This document shows, piece after piece, positions 7,567 through 15,943 of a stretch of 32,597 nt of DNA. The translations under genes were made by a program, and so were the position numbers. Each line of letters starts with the position of its first letter. Positions within the stretch are counted from its first letter, which is position 1. The notes beneath the pieces were generated by a model. It searched no databases. It saw only the letters and a program-made list of their open reading frames with translations, and had not been told where the DNA came from. Location: the NCBI GenBank assembly GCA_015063955.1, contig SVTD01000017.1, positions 1-32,597 of the forward strand. The letters are read 5' to 3'. This DNA comes from Oscillospiraceae bacterium (GTDB lineage: Bacteria > Bacillota > Clostridia > Oscillospirales > CAG-272).

Positions 7567-10272
7567 ATGGCACAGAAAAAGGATCAGAAAAAATCACCCT
7601 CGAAGTCTTATTCCGTAAAGAAAAAGACTCCCCCCGAGAAGAATTCCTCCTCTGCGAGAAAGCGCGTTGAGGAGCAGCAGCGCATTTCCGATATGAAAAA
7701 GGAAGAATACAAGGCTATCTGGAAGCAGACTGTACCCTATCTTCTTATCGTGGGCGCTATCCTTCTCATTATCTGCTTTTTCACGGGCAAGGGAGAGGAG
7801 CCCGGTATCGTAACGGGCTTTATCTACAACGTTATGACGGGATTCTTCAGCATTTCCGCCATAGTCATTCCCGTTTTCCTTATTTTTGCAGGCGTTTCCG
7901 AGCTTATTGATAAGGGCGACAACATTATCGGAATGAGAACTGTCTTTGCCCTTGTTTCATCCGTTCTGTTTTCGGTGCTTTTCGAGCTTGTTTCCCCCAA
8001 CGGCAGCTATAACGTTATCGAAATGTTCAAGCGGGGAACAGACATCCGCGGCGGCGGCGTTATCGGCGGTCTTATCGGTCAGACCTTTCTCGTCTGCTTC
8101 AAGTCCGCAGCGTCCTACGTTATCGTAATTGCACTTCTCCTTCTCGGAATCATGCTCACCCTCGGTCTCACCCCGAAAAAGGTGTTCCAGTATATCAGAA
8201 CGAAGGTGCAGGAGGCAAAGGAGAGAAAAGAGGCGGCGGCTCTTGAGGAGGATGAATACGAGGATGAGCCCGAGGATGATTATGTCCCCGAGGATGACGG
8301 CGAGTATCTTCCCGAGCCTGAGCCCGTCCCCGTTCTTCCCACGGGCAAAAAGAAAAAGGGCCCAAAATTCGAGCCTGACGTTCCCATTGACGACGATGAT
8401 CTTCTTCCCGAGCCCGAGCCCGCACCCGAGGCTGAGGAAACTCCCGAGGAGAAGAGAGCGCGCATTGAACGGGAAAAATATAACGATGTTATAAATAACA
8501 CGAGAAAGAGCAAGACGAAGGAAGAGCTTGACGCTGAGAACGCTATCTTTGACGACGGCGAGGGCCTCCTTGAAGATGGCTTTGAGGATATTCCCGCAGA
8601 AAAGTCTCCCGTTGACGAAGCTATCGATACAGATATCCTTGATAAGCTGGCAGATACCTTCCTCGGCGAGGATGGTGACGGTGAAGGCGAGGATCCTCTG
8701 AAGGTTAAAAGAGAGCCTGTATCCGAGGGCATTCCCGAGGCAAAGCAGGTTCCCATCGAAATACCGAAGCCCGAGTACAAGTTCCCCCCCATCGAGCTTC
8801 TCGGAGAGGGCGGCGGCACTCAGAAGGCTCAGAACGTCCGCGAGGAGCTTCACGATAATGCGGCGAAGCTTGTCAGCGTTCTTGCCAGCTTCAACGTAAG
8901 AACTAAGATCGTAGGCGTATCCCGCGGTCCCACGATCACCCGATACGAGCTCCTTCCCGAGCCCGGCACCCGCGTCAAGTCCATTGCAAACCTTGTGGAC
9001 GATATTGCCCTCAACCTTGCAACCAGCGGCGTACGTATCGAGGCGCCTATTCCCGGCAAGGCGGCGGTAGGCATAGAGGTGCCCAATAAGGTTGCGGAAA
9101 CGGTATATCTGCGCTCCCTTATCGGCGATAAGGCCTTTTCTGAGCATAAGAGTAATATCTCCTCTGCTCTCGGTAAGGACGTTGCGGGAAGTGCCGTAAT
9201 TATGGATATTCAGAAAATGCCCCATCTGCTTATCGCAGGTGCTACGGGTATGGGTAAATCCGTGTGCATCAACAGCCTTCTCGTATCCCTTCTTTATAAG
9301 GCTACTCCCGATGACGTAAAGCTTATCCTTATCGACCCCAAAAAGGTTGAGTTCAGTATTTATAACGGGCTGCCCCACCTTCTCGTTCCCGTAGTCAGCG
9401 ATCCGAAAAAGGCGGCAGGAAGCCTTACCTGGGCAGTAAACGAGATGGAGCGCCGATTCGGACTTATCGAGTCCGTAGGAGTGCGTGAGATCGACGGCTA
9501 TAATAAGATAACAGAGAACGACCCCGAGATGGAGCATATGCCCCGTATCGTCATCGTTATCGACGAGCTTGCAGACCTTATGTCCACGGCTCCCGATGAC
9601 GTTGAGACCTCCATCGCCCGTCTTGCGGCGAAGGCAAGAGCTGCGGGTATGCACCTGGTTATCGGTACACAGCGCCCCTCCGTTGACGTTATCACAGGCG
9701 TAATCAAGGCAAATATTCCCTCCCGAATCGCATTTACCGTTGCAAGCCAGGTAGACTCAAGAACCATCATCGACCGCAGCGGTGCCGAGAATCTTATCGG
9801 CCGCGGCGATATGCTTTATAACCCCGTAGGTGCGGCAAAGCCCCGCCGAGTCCAGGGCGCATTCGTGTCTGACTCCGAGGTTGATGCGGTGGTAAGCTTC
9901 ATCAGAGCAAACAATTGCCAGAACGGAGCAGAATACTCCGATGAGGTAATGAAGGAGATCGAGGCACAGGCGGCGCTCTGCGGTGTTAAGAAGGGCGGCT
10001 CCGGCGGCGGTGCCGTTATTGCAGACGCAGGCGGCGACGGCGGCGATCCCCTTATCGATCAGGCAATGGAGGTTGCCTTTGAGAGCGGAAAGATCTCTAC
10101 CTCTCTTCTCCAGAGAAGACTTTCCGTGGGCTACGGCAGAGCGGCGAAGATCATCGATAAAATGGAGGAGCTCGGCTACGTTTCCGCCCCCGAGGGACAG
10201 AAGCCGAGACAGCTTCTCATAACGAAGCAGGATTATATGGAAATGAAGCTCAGAAAAGAGGATGAGGAGTAA
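7567..10272 (+). CDS. spoIIIE: DNA translocase FtsK/SpoIIIE
   Basis: 901 aa; N-terminal TM segments, acidic linker, Walker A GATGMGKS, VIDELADLM, C-terminal gamma winged helix LLQRRLSVGYGRAAKIIDKMEELGYV. Confidence 0.95.
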   Translation: MAQKKDQKKSPSKSYSVKKKTPPEKNSSSARKRVEEQQRISDMKKEEYKAIWKQTVPYLLIVGAILLIICFFTGKGEEPGIVTGFIYNVMTGFFSISAIVIPVFLIFAGVSELIDKGDNIIGMRTVFALVSSVLFSVLFELVSPNGSYNVIEMFKRGTDIRGGGVIGGLIGQTFLVCFKSAASYVIVIALLLLGIMLTLGLTPKKVFQYIRTKVQEAKERKEAAALEEDEYEDEPEDDYVPEDDGEYLPEPEPVPVLPTGKKKKGPKFEPDVPIDDDDLLPEPEPAPEAEETPEEKRARIEREKYNDVINNTRKSKTKEELDAENAIFDDGEGLLEDGFEDIPAEKSPVDEAIDTDILDKLADTFLGEDGDGEGEDPLKVKREPVSEGIPEAKQVPIEIPKPEYKFPPIELLGEGGGTQKAQNVREELHDNAAKLVSVLASFNVRTKIVGVSRGPTITRYELLPEPGTRVKSIANLVDDIALNLATSGVRIEAPIPGKAAVGIEVPNKVAETVYLRSLIGDKAFSEHKSNISSALGKDVAGSAVIMDIQKMPHLLIAGATGMGKSVCINSLLVSLLYKATPDDVKLILIDPKKVEFSIYNGLPHLLVPVVSDPKKAAGSLTWAVNEMERRFGLIESVGVREIDGYNKITENDPEMEHMPRIVIVIDELADLMSTAPDDVETSIARLAAKARAAGMHLVIGTQRPSVDVITGVIKANIPSRIAFTVASQVDSRTIIDRSGAENLIGRGDMLYNPVGAAKPRRVQGAFVSDSEVDAVVSFIRANNCQNGAEYSDEVMKEIEAQAALCGVKKGGSGGGAVIADAGGDGGDPLIDQAMEVAFESGKISTSLLQRRLSVGYGRAAKIIDKMEELGYVSAPEGQKPRQLLITKQDYMEMKLRKEDEE

Positions 10273-10928
10273 TGGGTAGATTTATAGTAATTGAGGGTCT
10301 TGACGGATCGGGAAAAACTACCCAGGGCAAGCTCCTGGCAGAGCGCCTTCGCCGTGAGGGCAAAAAGGTCCGTGAGCTTTCCTTCCCCTGCTACGGCGAG
10401 AAAAGTGCCACCCTTGTTGAAATGTATCTCGGCGGTCTTCTCGGTGAGTCTCCCTCCGATACGAACGGCTACGCCGCATCGGTGTTTTATGCGGCAGACC
10501 GCTATATCAGCTACGTTACTGACTGGAAAAAGGATATCGAGGACGGGGAATGTATCGTTCTTGCTACAAGATATACTACGGCAAACGCTTATCATCAGCT
10601 TTCAAAGCTCCCGAGGGAGGAGTGGGAGGGCTTCCTTTCCTGGCTCTACGACTTTGAGTTTTCAAAGATCGGCCTCCCCCGTCCCGACTCTGTAGTTCTT
10701 CTTTCCATGAATCAGGAGATCTCCTCAAAAAACGTGAAGGACAGAAGCGCCGAAACGGGACAGATGATCGATATCCACGAAAAGGACCGTGATTATCTTC
10801 TCCGTTGCGCCGAGGCAGCACTTTTTGCCGCAGAAAAGGACGGCTGGCACGTTATCGAGTGCGCCCCCGACGGCATTCTTCTCCCCATCGAGGAGATCAA
10901 CGACAAAATCAAAGAAGCAATAAAATAA
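10272..10928 (+). CDS. tmk: Thymidylate kinase
   Basis: FIVIEGLDGSGKTTQGKLL P-loop; DRY-type motif AADRYISY; overlaps spoIIIE stop (TAATG). Confidence 0.9.
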   Translation: MGRFIVIEGLDGSGKTTQGKLLAERLRREGKKVRELSFPCYGEKSATLVEMYLGGLLGESPSDTNGYAASVFYAADRYISYVTDWKKDIEDGECIVLATRYTTANAYHQLSKLPREEWEGFLSWLYDFEFSKIGLPRPDSVVLLSMNQEISSKNVKDRSAETGQMIDIHEKDRDYLLRCAEAALFAAEKDGWHVIECAPDGILLPIEEINDKIKEAIK

Positions 10929-10932
10929 TGAA

Positions 10933-10993
10933 GATTTTCGCCTAAGCGAAAATCCACCTGAATTATTCATTATTCACTATTCACTATTCATTA
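10933..10993. repeat. Hairpin plus short tandem repeat composite
   Basis: GATTTTCGC-CTAA-GCGAAAATC followed by ATTATTCATTATTCACTATTCACTATTCATT. Confidence 0.6.
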
Positions 10994-11005
10994 AAGGAAT
11001 GTATT

Positions 11006-11548
11006 ATGGTATACGTATTTTTAGCAGAAGGCTTTGAAGAGGTCGAAGCCCTCACCCCCGTTGATTTCATGCGCCGCGCAGGGATCGAGGTAACTACAGT
11101 CGGCGTTGGCACAAAGTCAGTCACAGGCGCTCACGGTATCACCGTTCAGGCAGACGTTTGCGAGTGCGAGATAGCACCCGAGGGTGCCGATATTGAAATG
11201 GTAGTTCTCCCCGGCGGTATGCCCGGAACACTTAACCTTGCCGCAAGCGAAAAGGTAAACGCATTTATCGACGCGGCAGACGCAAAGGGCGCATACATCG
11301 CGGCTATCTGCGCCGCTCCCTACGTTCTCGGAGAGAAGGGACTTCTGAGAGGCAAGATGGCAACCTGCTATCCGGGCTTTGAGGAAAAGCTTGCAGGCGC
11401 CAGTGTGTTTGACGTGGGCGTTATCTGCGACTCCAATATCATAACTGCCCGCGCGGCGGGAAGCGCCGTTGATTTTGCGGCACAGCTTATCACAGCCCTC
11501 AAGGGCGAGGAGGCGGCGGACGGCGTTCTTGATGCCGTTATCGCATAA
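11006..11548 (+). CDS. DJ-1/PfpI family protein
   Basis: MVYVFLAEGFEEVEALTPVDFMRRAG; nucleophile elbow AAICAAPYVLGEKGLL. Confidence 0.92.
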   Translation: MVYVFLAEGFEEVEALTPVDFMRRAGIEVTTVGVGTKSVTGAHGITVQADVCECEIAPEGADIEMVVLPGGMPGTLNLAASEKVNAFIDAADAKGAYIAAICAAPYVLGEKGLLRGKMATCYPGFEEKLAGASVFDVGVICDSNIITARAAGSAVDFAAQLITALKGEEAADGVLDAVIA

Positions 11549-12105
11549 TGGAAGATAAATCCTTCCTTCGCAAAAAATATAAGACCCTGAGAGACTCCCT
11601 CGTAGAGCGGGCGGAGTACAGCCGCCGCATTTGCGAGCGCTGCGGAAGCCTTGCGGAATTTTTGGATGCCCGTACGGTTCTTCTCTATTTTCCGAAGGGC
11701 AGTGAGGTGGATCTTTCTTCCCTTGCCCGCATTGCGCTGGAATCGGGAAAGACCGTCGGCTTTCCCCGATGCGTTGACAGGGAAAACATGGTCTTTCATA
11801 AGGTCGTTGATCTTTCGGAGCTTGAGTCCGGATACTATGGCATAATGGAGTCCCCTGCGAGCGCACCCCTTTGCGAAACCCGGGGTTCAATTGTGTTTGT
11901 TCCTGCCCTCAGCTTTGACTCCTTCGGCTACCGTCTCGGCTACGGCGGAGGATACTACGACAGATTTCTTTCGGAGTTTTCGGGCACGGCTGTCGGCGTT
12001 ACCTATGAAGCGTGCCTTGCAGAGAGCCTCCCGAGAGAGGTCCACGATAAAAAAACAGACTATATCATCACCGAAAGTCAGGTGAAAAGAACAGTTGAAA
12101 GTTAA
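11548..12105 (+). CDS. 5-formyltetrahydrofolate cyclo-ligase
   Basis: FLRKKYKTLRDSL N-terminus and VPALSFDSFGYRLGYGGGYYDRFL signature. Confidence 0.95.
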   Translation: MEDKSFLRKKYKTLRDSLVERAEYSRRICERCGSLAEFLDARTVLLYFPKGSEVDLSSLARIALESGKTVGFPRCVDRENMVFHKVVDLSELESGYYGIMESPASAPLCETRGSIVFVPALSFDSFGYRLGYGGGYYDRFLSEFSGTAVGVTYEACLAESLPREVHDKKTDYIITESQVKRTVES

Positions 12106-13012
12106 AGGAATCCATGCGGCGCCCGCCCTGATAACCGTGGTGGCGGCTATGATGTGCGCCGCGGAATATCTTGATATATCGAAGATAACGGGCGACGTAA
12201 GCCCTTATCTCACCCTTGCTATCCTGCAGATCATATGTATAGGACTCCCTGCGGTGTTTTTCTGCCTCCTTCGGGGAAACGAATACCGCGCAAAGCTTGG
12301 GATCCGACTTATGAAGGCAAAGCATATTACTCTTTCCGTATATTCTCTCATATTTATAGTATCGGGAACCATGGCGCTGAGCCTTCTTATGTACAGCCTT
12401 TTTCCCGAGGCATTTGCCGCATCGGGAATGGATTCGAAGAATACTGCCATCACTCAGTATACAACGGGTGACAGCATATACGCGGCAGTCACCTTCGCTA
12501 TCCTCCCCGCAATTCTTGAGGAGCTTCTTTTCAGAGGAGTTGTGAGAGCGGAATACTCAAAATACGGCGGAGCGGCGGCGGTCATTCTTTCGGCAACCCT
12601 TTTTGCCCTCCTCCATTTCTCCCCCGTCCGATTCCCTCTGTATCTTTTCACGGGAATCATCCTTGCCCTGACGGCAGGGGCGGCAGATTCAATTATGCCC
12701 ACGGTGATAATCCACGTTCTGAACAATCTTTTCGTGCTGTATTTTGAAAAGTATATTTATAAAATAGCGGGAAAGCACAGCGGAGGAATCATTCTTCTTA
12801 CCTTTATCGTTGTTTTGGTAATGCTTATCTCGGCAATACTGTTTTTCAGTAAGGCGGAAAAGCTTTATTGGGAGTTCAGCGTGGAAAACAAGCCGGCTCC
12901 CCTTGTAAAAAGGGTAACCGTTGCAGATCCGCCCCTTCTCGTTCAGGCGTTTCTGTCGCCCACACTGCTCATTCTCTGCGCATTCTGGGCCGTTGCCTCA
13001 TTTTTATTGTAG
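12095..13012 (+). CDS. CPBP family intramembrane glutamic endopeptidase (TTG start)
   Basis: Multi-TM; EELLFRGVVRAEY, FALLHF and HVLNN motifs of CPBP/Abi proteases; overlaps preceding ORF by 11 nt. Confidence 0.88.
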   Translation: MKVKGIHAAPALITVVAAMMCAAEYLDISKITGDVSPYLTLAILQIICIGLPAVFFCLLRGNEYRAKLGIRLMKAKHITLSVYSLIFIVSGTMALSLLMYSLFPEAFAASGMDSKNTAITQYTTGDSIYAAVTFAILPAILEELLFRGVVRAEYSKYGGAAAVILSATLFALLHFSPVRFPLYLFTGIILALTAGAADSIMPTVIIHVLNNLFVLYFEKYIYKIAGKHSGGIILLTFIVVLVMLISAILFFSKAEKLYWEFSVENKPAPLVKRVTVADPPLLVQAFLSPTLLILCAFWAVASFLL

Positions 13013-13070
13013 AAAACTCCTTTGAGCCCTTCGTTAAAGGGAAGGACTCAGCTATATTCACGAAAGGCCG

Positions 13071-14774
13071 GTGTTTTTAATGGATGAAAACAAAAGAATA
13101 ACGCCCCCCTCCGAGGACGGCATCGGAGCAGATAACGAAAGCCTCTTTGCCAAAAGAAGAGAGCAGGGAGCAGCCCCCTCCGGCACTCAGCCGCAGTCAG
13201 GTGTAAGACGCCCTCAGCAGGGCTCGGCACCCCGCCCCGCTACACCTCAAAGACAGGCACCCCGCCCCGTCTCCCCCGGGGCACAGGGACAGCGGCCCGT
13301 CTCCCCCGGAGCACAGAGACAGCGCCCCGCAGGCTCGCAGGCGCCTCGCCCCGCAGCTCCACAGGCACAGGGTCAGCGTCCCGCAGCATCCGGAGCACAG
13401 GCACCTCGCCCCGCAGATCCCCGAAGTGCACCCCGGCGTCCCGCAGCGCCCGAAGGGTCTGCAAACGGAGCAGCTCCCTCCCCCTACAGACAGCGCCGCA
13501 CCCCGGCGGAAAGCGAGGGTGTGCCCGGCAATAACGAAACCGTAGTAGCTCCCGCGCCCCGTCCCGCCAAAAATCCTCAGCAGCCTGCCCCTGCAGAGCC
13601 GGAGCCCAAGGTAAAGGAAAAGAGCCCCGAGGAGCAAAAAAACGGCGGCGAAAAGAAGAACGATAAGCAGAAAAACGCCAAAGCCGGCGCCGATATGATG
13701 ATAGGCATCGTCAAGGCTATCGCCTATATGGTGGTGATCCTTGTGGTATCCGTATTTATTTCCATCTTCGTCATCCGCGTGGGTAACGACGTTTTTGCCT
13801 TCGTAAAGAGCGATGAGGCGGTAGACGTGACCATCCCCGAGGATGCAAAGGTTTCCGATATTGCACAGATCCTTCACGATAACGGCATCATCAGCTTCCC
13901 GGGCGTGTTCAAGATGTACGCCTCCATAAAGAAGGATAAGGGCCCCTTCGTTGCCGGTGATTATACCGTATCCCCCTCCATGAGCTACGACGACCTTCGC
14001 CGCGCCTTCAAGGAGCAGGTGGTGACGGGAACGGTGTGGATAACTATTCCCGAGGGATATACCACCGATGAGATCATCGATCTTCTTGTGGAAAACGGTA
14101 TCGGCAAGAGGGAAAAGTATATCGAGGTAATCAATAATTACGATTTTGATTACTGGTTTGTCAAGGAGCTTGAGGAAAAGGGCGTGAGCGATGACCGCGC
14201 GTACCGTCTTGACGGATACCTTTTCCCCGATACCTATGAGTTTTATAAGGCGTCAAGCGAGGAGACGGTGATCAATCGACTCCTTAAACGATTCGACGAG
14301 GTCTTCGTTGAGGATTACAGAACGAAGGCAGGAGAGCTCGGATATACCGTGGATGAGATCCTGACGATCGCCTCTCTCGTTGAGAAGGAGGCAGGTGGAA
14401 TGGGTGACTTTATGTACGTTTCCTCAGTTTTCCATAACAGACTGAATAATCCTGCATATTATCCCCGAATGGAAAGCGACGCAACCACCGTATACGCTAT
14501 CCAGATAGCAACGGGCAAGCGACCCGATAAGGTCACCCCCGAGGATAATAAGTTCGATCATCCCTATAATACCTATATCTATTCGGGCCTCACCCCCGGA
14601 CCCATAACGAACCCCAGCGCCAGCGCAATAAGATACGCCCTGTATCCTGCGGATACGAATTATTATTATTTCATAACCGATAACGCAGGCAAGGTGTATT
14701 ATGCATCGGGAATCGGCGAGCACGAGCAGAATATAGCCCTCGTCAAAAAGATAAACGAGCAGCTTGCAAGCTAA
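13071..14774 (+). CDS. mltG: Endolytic transglycosylase MltG (YceG-like) with low-complexity N-terminus (start GTG 13071 or ATG 13080)
   Basis: Single TM followed by YceG domain: ASLVEKEAGG, YNTYIYSGLTPGPITNPS, YYFITDNAGKVYYA. Confidence 0.93.
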   Translation: MFLMDENKRITPPSEDGIGADNESLFAKRREQGAAPSGTQPQSGVRRPQQGSAPRPATPQRQAPRPVSPGAQGQRPVSPGAQRQRPAGSQAPRPAAPQAQGQRPAASGAQAPRPADPRSAPRRPAAPEGSANGAAPSPYRQRRTPAESEGVPGNNETVVAPAPRPAKNPQQPAPAEPEPKVKEKSPEEQKNGGEKKNDKQKNAKAGADMMIGIVKAIAYMVVILVVSVFISIFVIRVGNDVFAFVKSDEAVDVTIPEDAKVSDIAQILHDNGIISFPGVFKMYASIKKDKGPFVAGDYTVSPSMSYDDLRRAFKEQVVTGTVWITIPEGYTTDEIIDLLVENGIGKREKYIEVINNYDFDYWFVKELEEKGVSDDRAYRLDGYLFPDTYEFYKASSEETVINRLLKRFDEVFVEDYRTKAGELGYTVDEILTIASLVEKEAGGMGDFMYVSSVFHNRLNNPAYYPRMESDATTVYAIQIATGKRPDKVTPEDNKFDHPYNTYIYSGLTPGPITNPSASAIRYALYPADTNYYYFITDNAGKVYYASGIGEHEQNIALVKKINEQLAS

Positions 14775-14775
14775 A

Positions 14776-14802
14776 GAAAAAAGCACCGAAAGGTGCTTTT
14801 GC
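14776..14802. terminator. Terminator after mltG
   Basis: AAAAAGCACC-GAAA-GGTGCTTTTG. Confidence 0.8.
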
Positions 14803-14838
14803 CTTTTCGCTATCTTTGTCCTTTTTGAGGTTTCTTTG

Positions 14839-14864
14839 CTACTTTCTTTTTCTAAAGAAAGTAG
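14839..14864. repeat. Palindromic repeat family A, copy 3
   Basis: CTACTTTCTTT-TTCT-AAAGAAAGTAG preceded by ATCTTTGTCCTTTTTGAGGTTTCTTTG, shared with 18320 copy. Confidence 0.75.
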
Positions 14865-14945
14865 GTAAACCCTCCCGGACAAACTGGAATTTGAATATTA
14901 TCCTTTGTTCTGCAAAGAATAAGAAAAGGTGTAAGGGGGGATAAG

Positions 14946-15326
14946 ATGACAATTATTGATATGATCGCTTCATTTTTTATGGGGGCGCTGTCGGGGATGG
15001 GGATCGGCGGCGGTGGGCTGCTTGTTATTTATCTCACCCTGGTCCGAGGCACAGATCAGATATCGGCACAGGGGCTTAATCTTTATTTTTTTCTTTTTGC
15101 CTCGGCGGCGGCTCTTTTCGTTCATTGCACGAAAAGAAGGATCAACTATCCTTTGGTTCTGATTCTGGCGGCATTCGGTATGCCTATGTCCTTTGCGGGA
15201 AGCCTTGCGGCGTCCGCCGCGAGGCCCGAGACCGTCAGGGTGATATTCGGCGTTATGCTTATTATCGCAGGCGGGATATCCCTGATTCGCGCCCTTTGTG
15301 CATATTTGAGGAATAAAAAGTTATAA
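14946..15326 (+). CDS. Half-size TauE/SafE (TSUP) family membrane protein
   Basis: 126 aa; FFMGALSGMGIGGGGLLVIYL motif, four hydrophobic segments. Confidence 0.75.
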   Translation: MTIIDMIASFFMGALSGMGIGGGGLLVIYLTLVRGTDQISAQGLNLYFFLFASAAALFVHCTKRRINYPLVLILAAFGMPMSFAGSLAASAARPETVRVIFGVMLIIAGGISLIRALCAYLRNKKL

Positions 15327-15342
15327 AAAAATGAAAAAGCCC

Positions 15343-15371
15343 TTTACAAACGGCTTTTGTTGTGATACAAT
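15343..15371 (+). promoter_or_regulatory. Probable rpsO promoter
   Basis: TTTACA (15343-15348), 17 nt, TACAAT (15366-15371). Confidence 0.65.
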
Positions 15372-15379
15372 GTCAAGGC

Positions 15380-15475
15380 AATGTGTCGGCGTCCCGGACG
15401 CAGGAATCAGTTTCTTTAAGAGAAATGCTTCACCCGCCTGAGCCTGAGATGACCGAAGCAAATATTTTTATGAGG
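15380..15475 (+). ncRNA. Possible S15 autoregulatory leader
   Basis: About 100-nt 5'UTR with stems GCGTC-CCG-GACGC, TTTCT-TTAAG-AGAAA and GCTTC...GAAGC; position directly before rpsO. Consensus match not verified. Confidence 0.4.
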
Positions 15476-15483
15476 TGAATACC

Positions 15484-15750
15484 ATGATCACAAAGGCAGA
15501 AAAGACAGCTATCATCGAAGAGTACAAGACTCACGAAGGCGACACAGGCTCCCCTGAGGTACAGATCGCGATTCTCACATACAGAATCAAGACTCTCACA
15601 GAGCATATGAAGGCTAACAAGAAGGACCACCACTCCGGTCGCGGACTTCTCAAGATGGTTGGCCATCGCCGTAACCTTCTCAACTATCTCCAGAAGGTTG
15701 ACATCGAGCGCTACCGTGCGATCGTTGAAAGACTCGGCCTCAGAAAGTAA
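15484..15750 (+). CDS. rpsO: 30S ribosomal protein S15
   Basis: [43 protein letters not shown]...[21 protein letters not shown]. Confidence 0.98.
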   Translation: MITKAEKTAIIEEYKTHEGDTGSPEVQIAILTYRIKTLTEHMKANKKDHHSGRGLLKMVGHRRNLLNYLQKVDIERYRAIVERLGLRK

Positions 15751-15786
15751 TTTCCACTTTTAGCCGAGAGCCATAAGGGCTAAGTC

Positions 15787-15828
15787 GGCTTCGTCAGGAC
15801 GTTTCGTCCTGACGAGGCCTATATTTTT
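15787..15828 (+). terminator. rpsO terminator
   Basis: 15-bp stem GGCTTCGTCAGGACG-TTT-CGTCCTGACGAGGCC then TATATTTTTG. Confidence 0.88.
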
Positions 15829-15836
15829 GTAAGCGC

Positions 15837-15911
15837 GCCTTCAGGGGTTAGCAGTTAAATATTTTACTCTCTCTGAGGGTGACGTATTTAAGTGCTAAAC
15901 CCATCGAAGGC
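15837..15911 (+). promoter_or_regulatory. Long hairpin in pnp 5' region
   Basis: GCCTTC...GAAGGC enclosing GGGTTAGCA/TGCTAA(A)CCC and TTAAATA/TATTTAA. Confidence 0.7.
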
Positions 15912-15943
15912 TTCATCTAAATAAAACTAAGGAGAAAGCAAAA

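Noticed and set aside
7957-9654. 565-aa minus-strand ORF opposite spoIIIE
   Set aside because: Antisense of conserved FtsK motor; no independent start signals or domains.
13197-13877. 226-aa minus-strand Cys/Gly-rich ORF
   Set aside because: Artefact of the Pro/Gln/Arg repeat tract of mltG read in antisense.
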